Source: an uncultured beta proteobacterium (GTDB lineage Bacteria > Pseudomonadota > Gammaproteobacteria > Burkholderiales > SG8-39). From it: a stretch of DNA of 52,383 nucleotides. The first letter of the stretch is position 1, and every line of letters starts with the position of its first letter. Position numbers and translations under genes: made by a program. The notes under the pieces are model-generated. The model made no database searches and was not told the origin of the DNA. It was given only the letters and a program-made list of their open reading frames with translations. Of this stretch, positions 46,149 to 52,383 are shown one piece after another. The stretch spans positions 1-52,383 of the forward strand of contig CAIYPG010000069.1 in NCBI GenBank assembly GCA_903928055.1, given 5' to 3'.

Positions 46149-47837
46149 GTGTCTACAACATGGGATGTGGTCGAACTGGAAATCCAATGGCATCGACTAC
46201 TTGCTTTGCTTGGAGAGTCCGCACTCACCGTCATTCGCACGGCTTTCTCGAAGGTCGTTAGCGAAGGCGGGGATTTTGGTTGTCTGCTTTACGACCGCCA
46301 GGGACGCATGGTGGCGCAGGATACCGGCGTTTCTTCCAAACTGGCTGCTTCGCCAAAGACTGTCGAGCAGGCGATCCTGCGCTATCCCGAGGACACGCTC
46401 AGGCCAGGTGACGTACTGATCTCGAACGACCCGTGGCTGGTGTGCGGTCATCTATATGATGTTTCCCTCATCAAGCCACTGTTCCATCGCGGGCGACTGG
46501 TCGGGTATGCAGAGTGCTTTGGCCACTTGCCTGATGTTGGGGGCAGTCTCAGTAACGACTCCCATGAGGTATACGAAGAAGGTCTGTTCCTGCCCATAGT
46601 CAGGCTTCTGTCCGGAGGCAACGATGTGCAGGAAGTCTGGGACATCATCAGGGCCAATGTGCGCATCCCCAACCAGCTTGAAGGTGACATTCGTGCGTTC
46701 ATATCTGCACTTGAGGCAATAGAACGCAGGGTCTCTGCATTTCTCGACCAGTATCAGATGCCCGATCTTCAGAAACTGGCGGACGAGATCATCTCCCGCT
46801 CGGAGAAGGCCACGCGCGACAACATCAGGAAGAACATACCCGAGGGCATCTATCGCAATCGTTTCGAACTCGACGGTTTTGATGCAAGCGAGAAGCTGGC
46901 GATCGAGGTTGCAGTGAGGGTCGAGGGCGATTCAATTACCCTCGATTACACCGGTACTTCTCCGCAAAGCAGCAAGGCCGTGAACTGTACGGGGGTTTAC
47001 GCCTACGCGTGGTCGCTTTACGCGGTACGCTGTTTCGTCTCCCCAAACATTCCCATCAACAAAGGGCTGTTCAATTCGATCAGGATAGAGGCGCCGCTGG
47101 GAACCATTGTGAACGCGCGTCGACCGGCTCCTGTGCGCATGAAGTCCAGTACGGGAACTTTCCTGCCTTTCGCCATCTTTGGTGCCATGGCGAAGGTCAT
47201 TCCGGAGAAGGTACTCGCGGAGTCGGGCAATAAATGCATCGTGCGTTGCTTTGGCACCGATGACGATGGGCGTGCGGTGGCGGAGACGCCGCATTTCATG
47301 GGCGGATTGGGGGCGCGATACTCCAAAGATGGCATTGCATGCATGGGATTCCCTGGGGCGGGTGGTGAGACGCCCATTGAGATGCTTGAGAACTCGTTGC
47401 CCATCACAATCTTGAGGAAACGTCTGACACCAGACTCGGGCGGACCGGGCAGGTTTCGTGGTGGCTCTGGTCAGGAGCTCGCCATTCGATCCGAATCCAA
47501 TGCGCCACTGCGCATGATGCTTCAGAACATGAAAGTTCAGACACCAGCAGCCGGGATGGTTGGTGGCAAGCCGGGCTCACTTGGGAGAAATGCTCTGAAC
47601 GGCAAAGAGCTGCCGGGCAAGGTTGCCGTAACCCTCAAGAAGGGCGACGTGGTTGAGATTGCCATTGCCGGTGGCGGCGGCATGTTCCCACCGGAGCAGC
47701 GCTCAGTAGAGTTGCTGAATGCCGACATTGATCAACTTGCAGTCACGATAGAGGGGGCGAAACGCGACTACGCAGTTTCCCTCGAAACAAACAAGACAGA
47801 CGATAAAGATTGCGAAACGGTGGTCCGTCATGCTTAA
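46149..47837 (+). CDS. Hydantoinase B/oxoprolinase family protein (HyuB)
   Basis: The 562-residue subunit belongs to the HyuB/OplaHB family, which with HyuA forms ATP-dependent hydantoinases, oxoprolinases, or acetone/acetophenone carboxylase-like enzymes. Typical segments are FSKVVSEGGDFGCLLYD, MVAQDTGVSSKL, GDVLISNDPWLVCGHLYDV, GYAECFGHLPDVGG and PDSGGPGRFRGGSGQEL. The start codon is GTG at 46149, behind aaaagga. It overlaps hyuA by 8 bp. In many operons hyuA comes first; here the order is B then A. Confidence 0.93.
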   Translation: MSTTWDVVELEIQWHRLLALLGESALTVIRTAFSKVVSEGGDFGCLLYDRQGRMVAQDTGVSSKLAASPKTVEQAILRYPEDTLRPGDVLISNDPWLVCGHLYDVSLIKPLFHRGRLVGYAECFGHLPDVGGSLSNDSHEVYEEGLFLPIVRLLSGGNDVQEVWDIIRANVRIPNQLEGDIRAFISALEAIERRVSAFLDQYQMPDLQKLADEIISRSEKATRDNIRKNIPEGIYRNRFELDGFDASEKLAIEVAVRVEGDSITLDYTGTSPQSSKAVNCTGVYAYAWSLYAVRCFVSPNIPINKGLFNSIRIEAPLGTIVNARRPAPVRMKSSTGTFLPFAIFGAMAKVIPEKVLAESGNKCIVRCFGTDDDGRAVAETPHFMGGLGARYSKDGIACMGFPGAGGETPIEMLENSLPITILRKRLTPDSGGPGRFRGGSGQELAIRSESNAPLRMMLQNMKVQTPAAGMVGGKPGSLGRNALNGKELPGKVAVTLKKGDVVEIAIAGGGGMFPPEQRSVELLNADIDQLAVTIEGAKRDYAVSLETNKTDDKDCETVVRHA

Positions 47838-49893
47838 ACTGGGTGTGGACATCGGCGGCACCTTCACCGACTTTGTACTGCTGGATACCGTCACCGGCAG
47901 GCGTTATCTAGATAAGGTACTCACGACGCCGCACAATCCGGCTGAAGGTTTCATGACTGGAGTGAAAAGCGTTTTGAAGAGTGCGGGCTTGCAGGCTTCC
48001 GCGCTTCAGCATGTCATCCATGGCACCACATTGGTTGTAAACGCCATCATTGAGCGCAAGGGATGCAAGACAGGTTTGCTGACAACTGAAGGTTTTGAAG
48101 ACATCCTTGAAATGCGCAGAGGAAAGCGTTTCGACATGGATGATTTGCTGATCGAAGCGCCGCCTTCGCTTGTGCCGCGCCCGATGGTCCGGGGGGCGCT
48201 GGAGCGAATCAACAAGAGCGGCGTTGCGATTGTGCCGTTCAATGAGCCGGTAACCCGGAAAAGGGTTGAATCGCTTGTCGCGGCGGGTGTTGAATCCATT
48301 GCGGTGTCGTTTCTTCATTCATACCGCAATGCCGAGCACGAAGTGCTTGCGGCCAGGCTGATCAAGGAAATTGCCCCCGATGTCACGGTATCGATCTCCT
48401 CGGAAGTCGCTCCAGATGTACGGGAATATGAACGCACTCTGACGACAGTGGCCAACGCATACACTCAGCCCATTGTTGAAAAGTATATTGAGGAAGTGAC
48501 CAAAGATCTGGAGGGCCTCGGTTATGCACATGGCCTCTATCTCATCCAATCCGATGCGGGCCTGACCACCGGACGCATTGCTGCGAAGTACCCGGTCAGG
48601 CTGATGGAGTCTGGTCCGGCGGGTGGGTCGGTGGCCGCACGATATTTTTCAAGAAGACTCAAGCGACCCGACATCGTCGCGTTTGACATGGGAGGAACAA
48701 CTGCAAAGGTTTCCTTCATCAGCAATGGAGAAATAGTCACTACGCCGGAGCTCGAAGTTGCAAGGCATCATCGCTTCAAACGTGGAAGTGGCCTTCCCAT
48801 CCGAGTTCCGGTGGTGCAGATGATGGAAATCGGAGCTGGCGGTGGTGGGATAGCGCGGGTCGACGAAGTTGGACTTCTTCGGGTTGGGCCGGAAAGTGCG
48901 GGCGCTGATCCCGGTCCGGCCTGTTACGGTCGTGGAGGCAAGCAAGCCACGGTTACAGATGCCAATCTTCTGCTTGGCTATCTCAATGCCGATTACTTTC
49001 TCGGCGGCCAGATGGCGTTGTCGTTGGATGATGCAAATGGGGCAATTGATGTACTTGCAGAATCGCTCAACCTGGAGCGCCTGCGAGCCGCTTGGGGCAT
49101 ACACGAAATTGTCACAGAAGATATGGCCCAGGCTGCGCGCATGCATCTGATGGAGCGCGGCGCCGATCCGCGTGCCTACGCCATGCTCGCTTTTGGTGGG
49201 GCAGGGCCATTGCATGCTTGCCGTCTCGCGCGCAAAGTGGGAATGAAGGAAGTGATCATTCCACACAGCGCCGGGGTGGCCTCGGCATTCGGTTTTCTGG
49301 TTGCCCCGATATCAATCACGCTCTTGCGTGCCTATCCGACGGAACTTGCGCGGGTGGATTTTGGCCATTTGGGCAACCTGTATTCCGAGTTGGAAGCAAG
49401 AGGACGGGAATTCCTCAAGCAGGCTGGTGTGCCCGAAGGCGAAATGAAATTGACCCGGTTTGGGTCACTTCGATACGCGGGGCAGGGCTCAGAGCTGACA
49501 GTGCCGCTGCCTGAGGCAGATCTGGACTCGGCCGGCATGAAGTTGCTTGAAGCGAATTTCCATGAACAATTCGCCAGGGTCTATGGACGTAGCAACAGGA
49601 AAATTGAGGTCGAAGCCCTGAATTGGGTCGTTGTGGCGTCGGGTCCAACCCCCGAATTAAAGACCCATGAGTCTTCTGCCCTGGAAGTGGCAATGGAGAG
49701 TGGTTCCCGCAGAGCCTACTTTCCCGAGGCGGGCGGATTCGTGGACTGTCCGGTACTCCGGCGCGACATGCTGAAGTCCGGATTTTCAGCTGATGGACCA
49801 GCGCTAATCGAAGAGCGCGAGTCCACCACGGTAGTCTTGCCAGGAAGCAGATTCAGCGTGGACGAAGACCAGAATTTGTGCATTTCCCTTTGA
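47830..49893 (+). CDS. Hydantoinase/oxoprolinase family protein (HyuA)
   Basis: The 687-residue ATP-binding subunit has the actin-like phosphate loop GVDIGGTFTDFVLLD at the N-terminus, HGTTLVVNAIIERKG, the second nucleotide segment FDMGGTTAKVSFI (about 285), EIGAGGGGIARVDE, GPESAGADPGPACYGRGG and FGGAGPLHACRLAR. It pairs with the overlapping HyuB. The family activates an amide or carbonyl with ATP; hydantoin, oxoproline, lactam or carboxylation substrates all occur, and sequence alone does not choose. The next genes suggest a CoA-linked acid. Confidence 0.93.
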   Translation: MLKLGVDIGGTFTDFVLLDTVTGRRYLDKVLTTPHNPAEGFMTGVKSVLKSAGLQASALQHVIHGTTLVVNAIIERKGCKTGLLTTEGFEDILEMRRGKRFDMDDLLIEAPPSLVPRPMVRGALERINKSGVAIVPFNEPVTRKRVESLVAAGVESIAVSFLHSYRNAEHEVLAARLIKEIAPDVTVSISSEVAPDVREYERTLTTVANAYTQPIVEKYIEEVTKDLEGLGYAHGLYLIQSDAGLTTGRIAAKYPVRLMESGPAGGSVAARYFSRRLKRPDIVAFDMGGTTAKVSFISNGEIVTTPELEVARHHRFKRGSGLPIRVPVVQMMEIGAGGGGIARVDEVGLLRVGPESAGADPGPACYGRGGKQATVTDANLLLGYLNADYFLGGQMALSLDDANGAIDVLAESLNLERLRAAWGIHEIVTEDMAQAARMHLMERGADPRAYAMLAFGGAGPLHACRLARKVGMKEVIIPHSAGVASAFGFLVAPISITLLRAYPTELARVDFGHLGNLYSELEARGREFLKQAGVPEGEMKLTRFGSLRYAGQGSELTVPLPEADLDSAGMKLLEANFHEQFARVYGRSNRKIEVEALNWVVVASGPTPELKTHESSALEVAMESGSRRAYFPEAGGFVDCPVLRRDMLKSGFSADGPALIEERESTTVVLPGSRFSVDEDQNLCISL

Positions 49894-49924
49894 TTTTGAA
49901 CTAAACGGCTGCATAGGAGGATTC

Positions 49925-51097
49925 ATGGCGGGATACCCGACAGTTCTGCACACTGAAGAAATCATGCGAGATGGGTTGCAGTGTTCGGATGAGAGCATTC
50001 CCGTCTCGGAGAAAATCCGGCTCCTCAATGCACTTTCGGATACCGGACTCAAGGAAATTGCCGTGGGCTCTTTCGTGAGCCCGAAGTGGACCCCGCAGAT
50101 GGCTTGCATCGAGGACTTGGTGGCCGGATTCACACCAAGGCCAGGCATTCGCTACACCTATTCGGCGCTGAACGAGAAGGGGCTGCAGCGAGCAAAGAAC
50201 TATGTTCCGCCATTGTCCCCCCGCATACGTGAATACTCGACGAAGTACTCGATGTGCGAAGTGTTTGCAATCCGCAACTCCAACAAGACCCAGGAAAAGG
50301 AAGTGATGAACTGGCCCAAGCAGATTGCCAAGGCCAAGGCGGATGGCATAGCGTACGGTGGCATATCTCTCAGTTGCGCGTGGGGATCGAACTGGACGGG
50401 CGAGTTCACCCAGGATCAGCGCATGCTGGCCATTGATCGCATGTACACCATGTGGGCGGATGCCGGAATCACGGTGCAGCGCATCAACCTTGCTGACCCC
50501 ATGAGCTGGGCGATGCCACATCAGCTTGAGCAACAGCTCATCGCCATCAAGGAGCGTTGGCCCTCTATAACGGATTTCAATCTGCACCTGCACAACGGTC
50601 GTGGACTGGCGCTTGCATCGGTTTGCGCGGCTCTGACAGTTCTGGACAGTGGCGACACGCTCAGGCTGCAGTCATCCCTTGGCGGACTGGCTGGCTGTCC
50701 CTATTGTGGCAATGGCCAGGCGGCAATGATGATTGCCACGGAAGACCTTATGCATCTGCTCGAAGAGATGGGTATTAGCACCGGGGTTGATATCGAAGCG
50801 CTGATCAAGTGTGTCTGGCTGGCCGAGGAGATACTGGGTCACCAACTGTTTGGCTTTGTGTCAAAGGCGGGGCCGCGCCCCCGGTTTGACAAACTGTATC
50901 CCATGGACATGCCGCGCATCGAGACAATTGAGCATGCAAAGCACTTCTTACTCGGTGCTTCAGCCTACGCTGGGATGCCTTCACCCTGGCCTGAGCCGAT
51001 TCGAAGTTATCAACGTCCTGAGAGCATGAATGATGACCGTAGTGTCAGCACGTTCGATTCCAAGGGCCTGAAATCGAGTGGAGGTGGCACAGCATGA
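49925..51097 (+). CDS. HMG-CoA lyase-like protein (pyruvate carboxyltransferase/DRE-TIM family)
   Basis: The 390-residue protein has the HMG-CoA lyase build: catalytic Arg-Asp in MRDGLQ, SFVSPKWTPQMA, metal-binding His pair in HLHNGRGLALAS, and the lid loop GGLAGCPYCGNGQAA followed by ATEDLMHLLEEMGISTGVD. The usual active-site Cys has a counterpart in GCPYC, but the loop reads GNGQ where HMG-CoA lyases have GASGN. A lyase or aldolase acting on a 3-hydroxy-3-methyl-type or malyl/citramalyl-like CoA ester is likely. It has a strong ribosome site (ataggagg) and overlaps the CoA-transferase gene by 4 bp. Confidence 0.9.
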   Translation: MAGYPTVLHTEEIMRDGLQCSDESIPVSEKIRLLNALSDTGLKEIAVGSFVSPKWTPQMACIEDLVAGFTPRPGIRYTYSALNEKGLQRAKNYVPPLSPRIREYSTKYSMCEVFAIRNSNKTQEKEVMNWPKQIAKAKADGIAYGGISLSCAWGSNWTGEFTQDQRMLAIDRMYTMWADAGITVQRINLADPMSWAMPHQLEQQLIAIKERWPSITDFNLHLHNGRGLALASVCAALTVLDSGDTLRLQSSLGGLAGCPYCGNGQAAMMIATEDLMHLLEEMGISTGVDIEALIKCVWLAEEILGHQLFGFVSKAGPRPRFDKLYPMDMPRIETIEHAKHFLLGASAYAGMPSPWPEPIRSYQRPESMNDDRSVSTFDSKGLKSSGGGTA

Positions 51098-52344
51098 TGA
51101 AATTTGCGCATACGCAGGAACTGCCCCTTAAAGGTGTTCGGGTTCTGGAACTGAGCCACATCGTTGCCGGCCCTAGTGCAGGTCTGATCCTGGGCGACCT
51201 GGGTGCCGATGTCGTAAAGATCGAACATCCGAGTGTTGGTGACACGGCGCGAAGCAATTCCAGCAATGGAGCAACCTTCCTCACCTACAATCGCAACAAG
51301 CGCTATCTGGCGCTCGACCTAAAGGGCGCAAAGGGAAGGGAGGTTTTCGAAAGACTGGTAAAGACCTCAGATGTGGTTCTGGACAACTTTGCTCCGGACG
51401 CGCTTAACCGTCTGGGCCTTGGTTATGAATGGGGATGCAAGGTCAATCCCCGCATCATCTATTGCTCGATCAAGGGTTTTCTTCCAGGTCCTTACAGCGA
51501 CCGCCCCTTCCTTGACGAGCTTGCGCAAATGGCAGGTGGCCTCGCCTACCTTACAGGCCTCAAGGACCAGCCCATGCGCGCAGGGGCTTCCATCACAGAC
51601 ATTGGCGCGGCGTCTTACGGAGTGATGGGCATACTTGCTGCGCTTTATCGGCGTCAGATTACGGGTCGCGGCGATTACATTGAGTCTGGGCTGTACGAGA
51701 CCATCGTGTTCTGGATCAGCCAGTATGTCACCCGCGCTCAACTGACCGGGACGAACCCCCCGGCGCGTGGCTCGCGTTCCAGTGGCATGGGACAGGCTAT
51801 GGGGTGGGGTGTTTACCAGCTCTTTGCAACTTCAGGAGGGCGGAAGATCTTCATTGCTGTAACCGCGAACCGACACTGGAAGGCCTTATGCGATGTGCTG
51901 GGTTTTGGCGACTGGAAGAATGCGGCAGAATTTGGTTCCAACAAGAAACGTTCTGCTGAAAAGGTTCGCATTGCTGAGCGCATAACAGAGGCGGTGAAGC
52001 TGTGCGATTTTGACGATTTATCCGATCGCCTTTACAAGGCAGGAGTGCCATTCGCGCCAGTCAACACCCCCCTGGACCTTCTGGAGGAAAAGCATCTCAA
52101 GGAGGGTGATCGTTGGATGCCGGTTCGCATACCCGGACGCGACCTGAAGGTGCCAAAAATCCCATTCGCCATGCTCACCACGGAGGATTTCTCGGTTAGA
52201 GAGAACCCCGGGCCGCTTGGAGAGCATACGGATTCGATACTGTCCGAGCTCGGATACTCGGACAGCGAAATCGAAGCACTGAAGACATCAGATGTCGTTT
52301 TGAAAGGCAGTGACATTCTGGATGTTGACAAGACGGGCGGGTAA
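51094..52344 (+). CDS. CaiB/BaiF-family (class III) CoA-transferase
   Basis: The 416-residue enzyme moves CoA between acyl groups. It begins with PLKGVRVLELSHIVAGPSAG and LGDLGADVVKIEHPSVGD, continues with NRNKRYLALDLKGAKGREVF and SDVVLDNFAPDALNRLGLGY, and has an Asp in PFLDELAQMAGGLA at about the catalytic position. The likely role is to activate the acid made by HyuAB so that the HMG-CoA-lyase-like enzyme can cleave the thioester. It is last in the operon, followed by a hairpin. Confidence 0.93.
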   Translation: MMKFAHTQELPLKGVRVLELSHIVAGPSAGLILGDLGADVVKIEHPSVGDTARSNSSNGATFLTYNRNKRYLALDLKGAKGREVFERLVKTSDVVLDNFAPDALNRLGLGYEWGCKVNPRIIYCSIKGFLPGPYSDRPFLDELAQMAGGLAYLTGLKDQPMRAGASITDIGAASYGVMGILAALYRRQITGRGDYIESGLYETIVFWISQYVTRAQLTGTNPPARGSRSSGMGQAMGWGVYQLFATSGGRKIFIAVTANRHWKALCDVLGFGDWKNAAEFGSNKKRSAEKVRIAERITEAVKLCDFDDLSDRLYKAGVPFAPVNTPLDLLEEKHLKEGDRWMPVRIPGRDLKVPKIPFAMLTTEDFSVRENPGPLGEHTDSILSELGYSDSEIEALKTSDVVLKGSDILDVDKTGG

Positions 52345-52357
52345 TGGGGCTCATTAT

Positions 52358-52379
52358 GCGCGTCAAGATGATGACGCGC
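52358..52379 (+). terminator. Hairpin at the end of the hyu operon (cut by the window end)
   Basis: gcgcgtca (52358-52365) pairs perfectly with tgacgcgc (52372-52379) around a 6-nt loop, 13 bp after the CoA-transferase stop. The bases that would hold the T tract lie beyond the window. Confidence 0.6.
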
Positions 52380-52383
52380 CGCC

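Overview
The window looks like a chromosomal segment of a GC-rich betaproteobacterium, most likely Burkholderiales (Alcaligenaceae- or Comamonadaceae-like). This is inferred from three things: eight Bug/TctC-type periplasmic solute-binding proteins, the style of the acyl-CoA and MmgE/PrpD catabolic genes, and REP-like palindromes of the cccgc-cttc-gcggg kind. I see no phage, transposase, integrase, CRISPR array, rRNA or tRNA.

Layout. (1) 1-390: a 90-bp tandem array built from the 3' end of moeA. (2) 363-3326, minus: moaA-mobA-moeA, molybdenum-cofactor genes. (3) 3544-6683, minus: three tandem Bug receptors. (4) 6809-9615: chromate transporter chrA, a short ModE-like regulator on the plus strand, and an enoyl-CoA hydratase/isomerase. 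(5) 9745-14389, plus: a ModE-box operator followed by modA-modB-modC-moeA-moaD-moaE-crcB, mostly overlapping or nearly so. (6) 14409-14723, minus: two tandem tiny genes. (7) 15249-18992, plus: a LysR regulator and clpB, the latter behind a textbook heat-shock promoter. (8) 19020-21993, minus: an exported YqgE-like protein and two Bug receptors. (9) 22455-28846: two paralogous SDRs, tag, a short HTH regulator, a CDF metal exporter, a glutaryl-CoA-type dehydrogenase and a universal stress protein. (10) 28931-35805, plus: a bounded four-gene unit encoding an exported TPR-CHAT protein, a CHASE2-adenylate cyclase and two exported FecR-like proteins. (11) 35827-45147: catabolic genes (two MmgE/PrpD, an acyl-CoA dehydrogenase, a class II aldolase, an SDR with altered catalytic residues) interleaved with three more Bug receptors. 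(12) 45250-52344: an IclR regulator divergent from hyuB-hyuA, an HMG-CoA-lyase-like gene and a CaiB-type CoA-transferase.

How the genes fit together. Parts 2 and 5 supply molybdate uptake and most of Moco synthesis; moaC and mog/moaB are not here. A 24-bp ModE-type palindrome sits directly before modA. Parts 3, 8, 11 and 12 look like organic-acid uptake and CoA-linked breakdown, but no TctA/TctB membrane subunits are present, so the receptors must use permeases encoded elsewhere.

The most unusual region is 28931-35805. The CHAT protease gene is split by one in-frame TGA immediately after the codon for its catalytic histidine, while the rest of the domain, with the catalytic cysteine, continues in the same frame. 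In the same unit the second FecR-like gene appears to start at ATT. The unit is a plausible, little-described envelope-signalling module combining a periplasmic protease, a cAMP-producing sensor and FecR-like proteins.
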